A DNA stretch of 10,776 bases from Moraxellaceae bacterium (lineage in GTDB: Bacteria > Pseudomonadota > Gammaproteobacteria > Pseudomonadales > Moraxellaceae). The DNA lies in contig DPJB01000016.1 in NCBI GenBank assembly GCA_003543245.1, positions 52,065-62,840 on the forward strand, written 5' to 3'. The stretch's first letter is position 1. Each line of letters opens with the position of its first letter. The translations under genes were made by a program, and so were the position numbers. Of this stretch, positions 1 through 5,818 are shown piece after piece. The notes under the pieces were generated by a model, which worked only from the letters and a program-made list of their open reading frames with translations, was not told where the DNA came from and did not search any database.

Positions 1-813
1 TCGACCTATCAGCCCGATACCGAGCTGATGCGTTTCAATCGAGCGCCGGTGGGGCAGTGGGTGACGGTATCGCCCATGTTGTTGCGGGCAGTGGAGACGG
101 CGGTTGGTGTTAGTGCGATGACAGAGGGGGCCTACGACATTACGGTGGGTCCTCTGGTGAATCTGTGGGGCTTTGGCCCGCAGGCTGTGCCGGAGCGCAT
201 TCCGGATGCGGCACAGATTGCCGCTGCACGTGCCCGTATTGGCTGGCAGCACATCGGTATTGATCGCAGCAAGGGTGTCCTGATGCGCAAGGCGGATATC
301 CAGCTGGACCTGTCATCCGTGGGCGAGGGCGTGGCTGTTGATGCGCTGACCGCGTATCTGCAGTCACGCGGCATCACGGATTACATGGTGAGTGTGGCCG
401 GGTGTACCCGTGTGAGTGGCAACAAGCCGGATGGTTCGCACTGGGTGATTGCCATTGAAGAGCCTGATGGCAGCGGCAGGCCACGGCAAATTCTTGCGCT
501 CACGCAGCAGGCCATTTCCAGCTCTGGCTCTTACCGCAATTATCACGAGATTGACGGCAAGCGGTACTCGCACACGATAGACCCGGCCACGGGCGCTCCC
601 ATCACGCATCACGGGGTGTCGGTGAGCGTGATTGCACCAGACGGCAACAATACGCGTGCCGATGCGCTGGCCACCGCATTCAATGTACTGGGCCCGGACC
701 GTGGTCTGGTGCTGGCGGAACGTGAAAAACTGGCCGTGTACTATATCGAGCATACGGACGAAGGGACTCGTGTTCGCTACACTCAGGCCATGAAGGCCTG
801 GTTGCCTGAATAA
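1..813 (+). CDS. apbE: FAD:protein FMN transferase ApbE, 5'-truncated by window edge
   Basis: ApbE-family flavin transferase. It moves FMN from FAD onto Thr/Ser residues of target proteins; next to nqrM the expected targets are NqrB and NqrC of Na+-NQR, at the outer face of the inner membrane. The reading frame is open from base 1, so the true start and the lipoprotein/signal region lie outside; the Met codon at 28 is internal. Visible family landmarks are the STYQPDTEL...FNR block (first codons), DLSSVGEGVAVD (about base 304), SSSGSYRNYHEIDGKR and SHTIDPATGAP (about bases 517-600), and the terminal DALATAFNVLGP...LAVYYI region. The middle and C-terminal blocks closely match my memory of enterobacterial ApbE. 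One local oddity: the segment often written GGE reads AGC (codons near 397-408); enterobacterial ApbE also lacks that Glu, so activity is probably kept. nqrM follows after 13 bases. Confidence 0.95.
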   Translation, partial: STYQPDTELMRFNRAPVGQWVTVSPMLLRAVETAVGVSAMTEGAYDITVGPLVNLWGFGPQAVPERIPDAAQIAAARARIGWQHIGIDRSKGVLMRKADIQLDLSSVGEGVAVDALTAYLQSRGITDYMVSVAGCTRVSGNKPDGSHWVIAIEEPDGSGRPRQILALTQQAISSSGSYRNYHEIDGKRYSHTIDPATGAPITHHGVSVSVIAPDGNNTRADALATAFNVLGPDRGLVLAEREKLAVYYIEHTDEGTRVRYTQAMKAWLPE

Positions 814-826
814 CCGGAAGACACTG

Positions 827-1114
827 ATGCTGACAACGTTCCTGATCTCGCTGGTGGCCATCTTGCTGGTGATCATCCTGATGGCCGTGGGAGTCATGGC
901 TGGCCGTGAACCGATCAAGGGTTCTTGTGGGGGCCTTAACAAACTGGGTTTGCGTGACGGCGATTGTCCGGTGTGCGGCGGTAATCCCGCGAAGTGTGAC
1001 AGCCAGACGGATAACCAGACAGGCAGTCAGGCAGACAGTCAGGCAATGAAGGGTGATACTGGCAACGGCGGGCAGGCGTCACTGGCGCGTGATGCCATGA
1101 AAAAGCCGGAGTAA
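827..1114 (+). CDS. nqrM: Na+-NQR maturation protein NqrM (DUF539) with extended repetitive tail
   Basis: A 95-residue protein. An N-terminal membrane segment (residues about 4-25) is followed by GREPIKGSCGGL and a Cys cluster (Cys34, Cys47, Cys50, Cys57). This is the DUF539/NqrM pattern: one transmembrane helix and four conserved Cys, needed to assemble Na+-NQR, probably by delivering iron for its Cys-ligated Fe centre between NqrD and NqrE. The start is supported by GGAAG at 816-820, six bases before the ATG. The gene lies 13 bases after apbE, the usual order at the end of nqr operons, so the nqrA-F genes are expected just upstream of the window. Most NqrM proteins I recall are near 70 residues and end soon after the Cys cluster. 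Here about 38 extra residues follow, rich in Gln, Ser, Asp and Thr, built partly from a four-codon repeat (1001-1048). Confidence 0.92.
   Translation: MLTTFLISLVAILLVIILMAVGVMAGREPIKGSCGGLNKLGLRDGDCPVCGGNPAKCDSQTDNQTGSQADSQAMKGDTGNGGQASLARDAMKKPE
1001..1048 (+). repeat. In-frame 12-bp imperfect tandem repeat (x4) in the nqrM tail
   Basis: Four consecutive 12-bp units (1001-1012, 1013-1024, 1025-1036, 1037-1048) read AGCCAGACGGAT, AACCAGACAGGC, AGTCAGGCAGAC and AGTCAGGCAATG. They encode SQTD, NQTG, SQAD and SQAM. The unit is a multiple of three, so copy-number change would alter tail length without a frameshift. Confidence 0.75.
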
Positions 1115-1148
1115 CCCTTTTGCCGGTCCGCTATTGCTGGAGAGGATG

Positions 1149-2411
1149 ATGGAAGTATTTGCGTCGCTTGCACTGGCGCTGGCCGTGGGCCTGATCATCG
1201 GTCTTGAGCGCGGTTTTGCCATTCGCGACATTCCGGCGGACTCCCACATCCTGGGGGTGCGCGCCTTTGTGCTGATCGGCCTGATGGGGGGCGTATGTGC
1301 CGAGCTGGCGGCGGCGCTGGGGGGCGTGCTGTTTGCAGTGGCCCTGATGGTGCTGGCGGCCCTGATGGTGAGCGCGCATTATCTGGAAACCCAGCGTGAT
1401 CAGGATCTGGATATCACGCCGCTTATTGCTGCCCTGGTCACGTTCCTGCTGGGCGGTCTGGTGACGCGTCCGGGTATGGCGGGGGTTGCTGCGGCCGGGG
1501 CGGTGATCACTGCCGGTGTGCTCAACCTGCGTGGTTTTTTTCGTACCGGTATCAATGCCCTGACGCCCAAGGAAGTGGAAGCGGGCCTGTGGCTGTTGCT
1601 GATTTCTGTCGTGGCGCTGCCGATTCTGCCGGATCATGGCTACGGTCCCTGGAACGCGCTTAATCCTCACCGTATCTGGTGGATGGTGGTTCTGATCGCC
1701 TCCATGTCGTTTGCCGGCTATTTTGCAGTGCGTGTGGCCGGTGCCCGGCGTGGTCTGATGCTGACGGGCCTGCTGGCCGGACTGGTGTCGTCGACCGCAT
1801 TGACCATGACGTTTGCCCGGCTTGCCCGTACAGAGACGCGGCTGGCCGATTTGCTGGCGGCAGGCATTCTGGTGGCGTGCGGCACCATGTTCCTGCGCGT
1901 GCTGGTGGAAGTCAGCGCCGTGCATCCGGCACTGTTGCCGGATCTGGTGCCGGCGGTGCTGGTCATGGCGGCCATCACGTATGCCGCCGCCGCATGGCAC
2001 TGGGCTCGTCAAAGCGAATCCAGTGCGGTGGTGCTGCCGGAGGCGTCGGCCAACCCGCTACAGCTGCGTACGGCCCTGCAGTTTGGTGGCCTGCTGGCCC
2101 TGATCATGCTGGCTGCGGCCGCTGCCAACGAATGGCTGGGTGATGCCGGTATCTACATGCTGGCCGCGATATCCGGTATCAACGATGTGGATGCCATTAC
2201 CCTGTCGGTAGCCAATCTGGCCCGTAACGGCCTGAGTGACATCGTGGCGGCCAATGCCATTGCCCTGGCGGCAGCAGTGAACACCATCGTGAAGGGTGGG
2301 CTTGCAGTCTCGCTGGGTGGCCGGGTGCTGCTGACGCGTGTGCTGGTGCCGTTGTTGCTGGCCATATGCCTGGGTGCGCTTGTGCTTTTGCTTACGCCTG
2401 TACTGATGTGA
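1149..2411 (+). CDS. MgtC/SapB-type N-terminus with DUF4010 membrane protein
   Basis: A 420-residue polytopic inner-membrane protein. The first helix carries ALAVGLIIGLERG (about residues 10-22), the hallmark of the MgtC/SapB N-terminal domain. The C-terminal half matches DUF4010, with the conserved SGINDVDAIT block at residues 342-351 followed by ANLARNGLS and a final pair of hydrophobic helices. Roughly a dozen hydrophobic segments are visible. No biochemical function is established for DUF4010 proteins to my knowledge; transport or Mg2+/membrane homeostasis is only suggested by the MgtC-like domain. I chose the ATG at 1149 because GGAG at 1139-1142 sits six bases upstream; the ATG at 1146 and the TTG at 1134 are in frame but worse placed. 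It follows nqrM by 34 bases and may share its transcript. A functional link to Na+-NQR is not shown by the sequence. Confidence 0.85.
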   Translation: MEVFASLALALAVGLIIGLERGFAIRDIPADSHILGVRAFVLIGLMGGVCAELAAALGGVLFAVALMVLAALMVSAHYLETQRDQDLDITPLIAALVTFLLGGLVTRPGMAGVAAAGAVITAGVLNLRGFFRTGINALTPKEVEAGLWLLLISVVALPILPDHGYGPWNALNPHRIWWMVVLIASMSFAGYFAVRVAGARRGLMLTGLLAGLVSSTALTMTFARLARTETRLADLLAAGILVACGTMFLRVLVEVSAVHPALLPDLVPAVLVMAAITYAAAAWHWARQSESSAVVLPEASANPLQLRTALQFGGLLALIMLAAAAANEWLGDAGIYMLAAISGINDVDAITLSVANLARNGLSDIVAANAIALAAAVNTIVKGGLAVSLGGRVLLTRVLVPLLLAICLGALVLLLTPVLM

Positions 2412-2475
2412 TTCTTCCCCGTGATGACTCTTTCGTGATGGTTTTTGCGTGAAGGCTCTCCTGTGACGGTGCGTG
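2407..2475 (+). repeat. Phased GTGA repeat array, 13-14 bp period, spanning the DUF4010-earP gap
   Basis: The tetramer GTGA starts at 2408, 2421, 2435, 2449 and 2463, that is, every 13 or 14 bases. The three central 14-bp units (2420-2433, 2434-2447, 2448-2461) read CGTGATGACTCTTT, CGTGATGGTTTTTG and CGTGAAGGCTCTCC. The first unit contains the stop codon of the DUF4010 gene and the last begins with the GTG start of earP. The third central unit supplies the earP Shine-Dalgarno sequence (GAAGG, 2451-2455). Confidence 0.6.
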
Positions 2476-3599
2476 CCGACATTTTCTGCAAGGTCATCGA
2501 TAACTTCGGTGACCTTGGCGTGTGCTGGCGTTTGGCGCGCCAGTTACACCATGAGCATGCGGTCGACATCACGCTGTGGGTGGATGACCTGCACAGCTTT
2601 GCCCGCATGGCGCCCGTACTTGATCCTCTCAGGGACGAACAATGGCTGGACGGTATCCGTGTGCGCTGGTGGCACAGCGGGTCGGCAGTGTCGGTGCCGG
2701 GTGATCTGGTGATTGAGGGATTTGGCTGCCCCTTGCCGCACTGGTACATGCAGGCCATGGCCGCAATGCCACGGCAGCCGGTCTGGCTCAATCTGGAGTA
2801 CCTGAGTGCCGAGGACTGGGTGGAGAGCTGTCATGGCCTGCCATCAACCCATCCCCTGACGGGGCTGACCCAGTATTTCTGGTTTCCCGGCTTCACCCCA
2901 AAGACGGGTGGTTTGCTGCGTGAGGCCGATCTGCTCACGCGACGGGACCGGTTTCAGGCTGATGCTTCGTTGCAGTCTGAATTCTGGTCACGGATCGGTG
3001 TACCTGATGCCTTGTCGTTCGAGTCACGTTCCTCTCTGTTTGCCTATGAGACACCTACCATTGCCGGGTGGCTGCAGGGGCTTGCAGAGGCCTCCGGCTC
3101 GGCCCTGGTGCTTGTCCCGGCGGGGAGGGCACTGGCAGAGGTGGTGCGCTGGGCAGGTGTCGAGGCACCAGGCCCGGGCGACCGGATACAGCGGGGGCAG
3201 GTCACGGTAGTGGTCTTGCCGTTCCTTTCCCATGACGACTATGACCTTCTGCTCTGGGCCTGTGACGTCAATGTGGTGCGGGGGGAGGACTCCTTTGTAC
3301 GTGCCCAGTGGGCGGGCCGCCCATTGCTCTGGCACATTTACCCGCAGGAAGATGGTGCCCACTGGGCCAAACTGGAGGCTTTCATTGGTCTGGTAGCGCC
3401 CCGTGTCACCATGCCGGCACCGTGGGCAGAGGCCATGCGGGCCTGGAACAGGGGCGAGGCCATGCCGTCATTCTGGGCCGGCGTAGAGGCTGACAGGCCC
3501 GGATTTGCCCTGCCGGCATGGGCCTGGAGCGATTATTTGGCCGCTCAGACAGACCTTGTCACGAGCGTGATGCGTTTTTACGCCAGTCAGGTAGAATAG
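2463..3599 (+). CDS. earP: EF-P arginine 32 rhamnosyltransferase EarP
   Basis: EarP (formerly DUF2331) is a cytoplasmic GT-B-fold inverting glycosyltransferase. It transfers rhamnose from dTDP-beta-L-rhamnose to Arg32 of elongation factor P. The 378-residue product has the family N-terminus DIFCKVIDNFGDLGVCWRLARQL. With the GTG start at 2463, the two Asp residues fall at 13 and 17, positions I recall as catalytically important in Pseudomonas EarP. The C-terminal nucleotide-sugar block VVRGEDSFVRAQWAGRPLLWHIYPQEDGAH is intact, with its Glu at 275. The GTG at 2463 is preferred to the TTG at 2445 because GAAGG (2451-2455) lies seven bases upstream and because of the Asp numbering. The substrate gene efp follows 37 bases downstream, the usual genetic pairing. 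dTDP-rhamnose synthesis genes (rmlABCD) must be elsewhere. Confidence 0.95.
   Translation: MTVRADIFCKVIDNFGDLGVCWRLARQLHHEHAVDITLWVDDLHSFARMAPVLDPLRDEQWLDGIRVRWWHSGSAVSVPGDLVIEGFGCPLPHWYMQAMAAMPRQPVWLNLEYLSAEDWVESCHGLPSTHPLTGLTQYFWFPGFTPKTGGLLREADLLTRRDRFQADASLQSEFWSRIGVPDALSFESRSSLFAYETPTIAGWLQGLAEASGSALVLVPAGRALAEVVRWAGVEAPGPGDRIQRGQVTVVVLPFLSHDDYDLLLWACDVNVVRGEDSFVRAQWAGRPLLWHIYPQEDGAHWAKLEAFIGLVAPRVTMPAPWAEAMRAWNRGEAMPSFWAGVEADRPGFALPAWAWSDYLAAQTDLVTSVMRFYASQVE
3592..3597 (+). promoter_or_regulatory. Possible -10 element for efp (TAGAAT)
   Basis: TAGAAT at 3592-3597 overlaps the earP stop codon and would place a transcript start about 30 bases before the efp ATG. No good -35 hexamer is seen at 16-18 bases upstream, so this is weak. 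efp is usually highly expressed, and a promoter of its own is plausible. Confidence 0.3.
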
Positions 3600-3636
3600 C
3601 CGCCCTCAGAACTCCCCATATCGGAACAGGCAACGC

Positions 3637-4203
3637 ATGAAAACCGCTCAGGAAATCCGCGCCGGCAACGTAATCATGGTCAACGGCAATCCCATGATCG
3701 TACTCAAGGCCGAATACAACAAATCCGGCCGTAACTCTGCCGTCGTCAAAATGAAGATGAAAAACCTGCTGACCGCACAGGCGCAGGAGTCCGTTTACAA
3801 GGCGGATGACAAGTTTGATCAGGTGGTGCTTGAGCAGAAGAAGGCTACCTTCTCCTACTTCGCAGACCCGATGTACATTTTCATGGACGAAGAGTTCAAC
3901 CAGTACGAAGTCGAGAAGGAAAATCTGGGCGATGCCCTGAACTACCTCGAAGACGGTATGCCGGAAGTCTGTGACGTGGTCCTGTACGAAGGCAAGGCCA
4001 TCTCTGTTGAACTGCCAACCATTGTTGTGCGTGAAGTTGCCTACACCGAACCGGCCGCCAAGGGCGACACTTCCGGCAAGGTCATGAAGACAGCTCGCCT
4101 GAACAATGGGCTTGAACTGCCGGTCGCTGCCTTCATCGAAATCGGTGAGAAGATCGAAATCGACACCCGCACCGGCGAGTTCAAGTGCCGCGCCAAGGCC
4201 TGA
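3637..4203 (+). CDS. efp: Translation elongation factor P, Arg32 (EarP-modified) type
   Basis: A full-length EF-P of 188 residues. EF-P enters the ribosomal E site and relieves stalling at consecutive prolines. The N-terminal KOW-like domain carries the acceptor loop NKSGRN with Arg at position 32. This Arg is rhamnosylated by EarP, in contrast to the Lys34 used by EpmA/EpmB-type EF-Ps. The two OB-fold domains follow, with the signature GDTSGKVMKTARLNNG and the C-terminal EIDTRTGEFKCRAKA. The start is supported by ACAGG (3626-3630) six bases upstream and by alignment of MKTAQEIRAGN with known EF-P N-termini. Codon use appears biased towards highly expressed genes (frequent AAC, GAA, AAG, CTG). 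It is placed directly after its modifying enzyme and directly before a strong terminator. Confidence 0.98.
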   Translation: MKTAQEIRAGNVIMVNGNPMIVLKAEYNKSGRNSAVVKMKMKNLLTAQAQESVYKADDKFDQVVLEQKKATFSYFADPMYIFMDEEFNQYEVEKENLGDALNYLEDGMPEVCDVVLYEGKAISVELPTIVVREVAYTEPAAKGDTSGKVMKTARLNNGLELPVAAFIEIGEKIEIDTRTGEFKCRAKA

Positions 4204-4225
4204 TCCACGGTTCTGGTTGTTGATG

Positions 4226-4256
4226 TAAAAAGCCCCGCACATTGCGGGGCTTTTTT
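4226..4256 (+). terminator. Rho-independent terminator after efp
   Basis: A GC-rich stem AGCCCCGC (4231-4238) pairs with GCGGGGCT (4244-4251) around a five-base loop and is followed by six T (4251-4256). The preceding A-run (4227-4230) can extend the stem against the T-run. It ends the earP/efp transcript 23 bases after the efp stop codon. Confidence 0.95.
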
Positions 4257-4342
4257 ATGGGTAAAGGCCTGCTGTGGCGAGTTGCTTCCGGATAAATGGC
4301 GCTGCAATTGTAATTAACACGTCATGGATTTATTGGCGTGTG

Positions 4343-4352
4343 TTCACGTGAA
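4343..4352. other. 10-bp perfect palindrome TTCACGTGAA
   Basis: TTCACGTGAA lies 55 bases before the chosen start of the 99-residue gene, in the gap after the efp terminator. It could be an operator, but a single 10-bp palindrome is also expected by chance at moderate frequency. Confidence 0.3.
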
Positions 4353-4407
4353 TGAAATCCCCGCATGCTTTCATGATCCTGCCGCAGTCACTGAAAAGGT
4401 ATGGCAC

Positions 4408-4707
4408 ATGATCAGTTTGCAAAGTTTTCATGAAGTGGAAGAGCTGATAAAGGATGGTCAGCATCGGCGGGCAAGACACCTGATACGGGATATCCTGGGC
4501 GAGTTCAGGCAGCATTTTCATGAGGCGGATGAGCAGGCCGCCATAGTGAAAGGATTGCTGTCAGACACCCTGGACATGCTGCTGCTTTTTTCTCACGAGT
4601 CACAGATCACGCTTAACTCAATCAGGGCCGCAAGAATGCTGGCGCGCGGACGCGATCATGTGGTCCCGCAACCGGCAGAACCACGCTGGAGCAGTGTCTG
4701 CAGGTAA
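4408..4707 (+). CDS. Uncharacterised 99-residue helical protein
   Basis: I do not recognise a family. The product begins MISLQSFHEVEELIKDGQ and looks all-helical and soluble. An amphipathic N-terminal stretch (LIKDGQHRRARHLIRDILGEF) is followed by an acidic/His segment (HFHEADEQ), a hydrophobic helix around LLSDTLDMLLLF, and a basic region (RAARMLARGRDH); it has a single Cys near the end. No signal peptide is seen. I chose the ATG at 4408 because AAAGG (4395-4399) is eight bases upstream; the in-frame ATG at 4324 would add 28 residues but has no ribosome-binding site. The gene stands alone between the efp terminator and the convergent araC-type gene, 39 bases from the latter's stop codon. It could be a small regulator or adaptor, but nothing in the sequence proves that. 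Confidence 0.6.
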   Translation: MISLQSFHEVEELIKDGQHRRARHLIRDILGEFRQHFHEADEQAAIVKGLLSDTLDMLLLFSHESQITLNSIRAARMLARGRDHVVPQPAEPRWSSVCR

Positions 4708-4716
4708 GTGGTCTGG

Positions 4717-4758
4717 TATCAGTTTTCGTTTATCAGATTACGGTTATCAGCTTTCATT
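4717..4758. repeat. 14-bp tandem repeat x3 (TATCAG boxes) at the 3' end of the AraC-type gene
   Basis: TATCAG occurs at 4717, 4731 and 4745, exactly 14 bases apart. The units are TATCAGTTTTCGTT, TATCAGATTACGGT and TATCAGCTTTCATT. The third unit contains the stop codon of the - strand regulator gene (4747-4749), so on that strand the array starts at the stop and runs into the gap. The gap between the two convergent genes is only 39 bases. No classical terminator hairpin is visible there. Confidence 0.65.
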
Positions 4759-5727
4759 GCGGAACTGGCTGGGGGATTGCCCGGTCCAGCGCCGGAACGC
4801 CTTGGCAAAGGCGCTTTCGTCCGAGAAGCCCAGCTGTTCGGCAATGTCGGCCATCCGGCTGTCCTGCTGCTGCAGTGCTTTTTCGGCAAGTTGCCGCCGT
4901 GTTGTGTCCTGCAACAGCTTGAACGAGGTACCGTCATCTGCCAGCAGGCGATTGAGGTGGCGGCCGCTCATGTGCAGTTGGTCGGCGATGTCATCCTTTG
5001 TGGCAGCGGGATTTTTTTGCAGGAGCCCCTGTACCTGACTGGCGAGTGTGCGGCTGTCCATGCTGGCCAGCATCTGGTCTGCCAGCAGCCGCAGATGGCG
5101 GGTGACGGCCGGATTGCTCTGGATGAGGGGCAGGGCGGCCTGTTCTGACGTAAAGCAGATTTCGTTATTCCGCGCTTCAAAATCTGCGGTGCAGCCGAGC
5201 AATTGCTCGTACGCGGCCAGATCGGTGGCCGCGCGATGCTGGAAGTGCACACAGTGCGGCACAAAGGCGCCACCACTGGTCCAGCGACCCAGTTGCAGCA
5301 GCATTGCAAAGACGGCCTCCACCCGCTCCCGTGTGCGGCAGTGGAAATGCGGCTCATAGCGCAGGTGCCAGACCGGGTTGCCACGCTCAAGAAAAAACTC
5401 ACCGCCTTCCCCGATGATCTGCTGGTAGTCGACCAGCATCTCCAGCGCCTCTTCAAGGTCATTGCAGCTCATCAGCAGCAGCCCGACGATGTCGAGGTTG
5501 CCGGGTTGGGTGTCCTGTCCCAGATGAAGCCCGATCAGGGGGTCATCGCTGGCCGCACAAAACTCGTCCCAGATGCGGTCCTGTACCTCCATGGGCACAC
5601 GCGTGGCGTCGGGATGCTGCTGCATCCAGGCGGTGGCAGTGGCGGGCAGCGTGATGCCAAGCCGCGGGCAGGCCGCCAGCATGGAGCGGAGAAAATGAAG
5701 GGAAACACTGGGGGAAAGCTGTGCCAT
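4747..5727 (-). CDS. AraC-family transcriptional regulator (arabinose-binding-like N-terminal domain)
   Basis: A 326-residue regulator. The N-terminal about 200 residues resemble the arabinose-binding-like domain of VirS/OruR-type AraC proteins (for example DEFCAASDDPLIGLHLGQ and GNLDIVGLLLMSCNDLEEALEMLVDYQ). The C-terminal about 100 residues are a canonical AraC double helix-turn-helix: DIADQLHMSGRHLNRLLADDGTSF followed by MADIAEQLGFSDESAFAKAFRRWTGQSPSQFR. Such proteins usually activate a divergent operon in response to a small molecule or stress. Here it faces the monooxygenase operon across a 204-base control region. The ATG at 5727 is preferred; AGGA in AACAGGACTC is only three bases upstream, which is tight. 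An in-frame TTG at 5760 would add 11 residues but would run the gene into the repeat elements. The effector is unknown. It converges on the 99-residue gene. Confidence 0.93.
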   Translation of the reverse strand: MAQLSPSVSLHFLRSMLAACPRLGITLPATATAWMQQHPDATRVPMEVQDRIWDEFCAASDDPLIGLHLGQDTQPGNLDIVGLLLMSCNDLEEALEMLVDYQQIIGEGGEFFLERGNPVWHLRYEPHFHCRTRERVEAVFAMLLQLGRWTSGGAFVPHCVHFQHRAATDLAAYEQLLGCTADFEARNNEICFTSEQAALPLIQSNPAVTRHLRLLADQMLASMDSRTLASQVQGLLQKNPAATKDDIADQLHMSGRHLNRLLADDGTSFKLLQDTTRRQLAEKALQQQDSRMADIAEQLGFSDESAFAKAFRRWTGQSPSQFRNES

Positions 5728-5792
5728 GAGTCCTGTTGTGCTGTCCTGTTTTAACCACAAGCCTGTCCCGTACGGTACGGGAGTCCTGTTTT
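5728..5792. promoter_or_regulatory. Candidate regulator-binding region: three GTCCTGTT repeats
   Basis: GTCCTGTT occurs at 5730-5737, 5743-5750 and 5783-5790. The first and third share the 10-mer GAGTCCTGTT (5728-5737 and 5781-5790). The second and third share GTCCTGTTTT (5743-5752 and 5783-5792), 40 bases apart. AraC-family proteins typically bind direct repeats next to or overlapping the -35 region of their target promoter. The third copy overlaps the expected -35 position of the monooxygenase promoter. The first copy abuts the araC-type start codon and may double as its ribosome-binding site on the - strand. Confidence 0.5.
5766..5782. promoter_or_regulatory. Perfect 17-bp palindrome TCCCGTACGGTACGGGA (probable operator)
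   Basis: Eight-base arms (TCCCGTAC / GTACGGGA) surround a single central G. It lies just upstream of the predicted -10 of the monooxygenase promoter and inside the presumed promoter region of the divergent regulator. Long perfect odd-length dyads of this kind are typical of dimeric repressors such as GntR or TetR proteins, which would be a second input besides the AraC-type protein. No such repressor is encoded in the window. Confidence 0.55.
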
Positions 5793-5801
5793 GGTGCTAA
5801 G

Positions 5802-5807
5802 TATAGT
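5802..5807 (+). promoter_or_regulatory. Predicted -10 (TATAGT) of the monooxygenase operon promoter
   Basis: TATAGT differs by one base from the sigma70 -10 consensus. At a 17-base spacer the -35 hexamer would be GGGAGT (5779-5784), which is poor, as expected for an activator-dependent promoter. Transcription starting near 5814 would give a leader of about 118 bases. Confidence 0.5.
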
Positions 5808-5818
5808 GAACGGGAATC

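Noticed and set aside
1131..2012. Long open frame on the - strand (293 codons)
   Set aside because: It is the antisense shadow of the MgtC/DUF4010 gene; the translation is dominated by His, Gln and Arg with no domain or ribosome-binding site.
3559..4242. Open frame on the - strand (227 codons) covering efp
   Set aside because: efp is unmistakable on the + strand; the antisense frame runs into the terminator and matches no family.
4282..4314. Promoter for the 99-residue gene (TTGCTT with TGTAAT)
   Set aside because: The spacer is 21 bases, well outside the normal range, and neither hexamer is strong.
5203..5754. Open frame on the + strand (183 codons) inside the AraC-type gene
   Set aside because: Shadow of the regulator gene, which has a clear double helix-turn-helix domain on the - strand.
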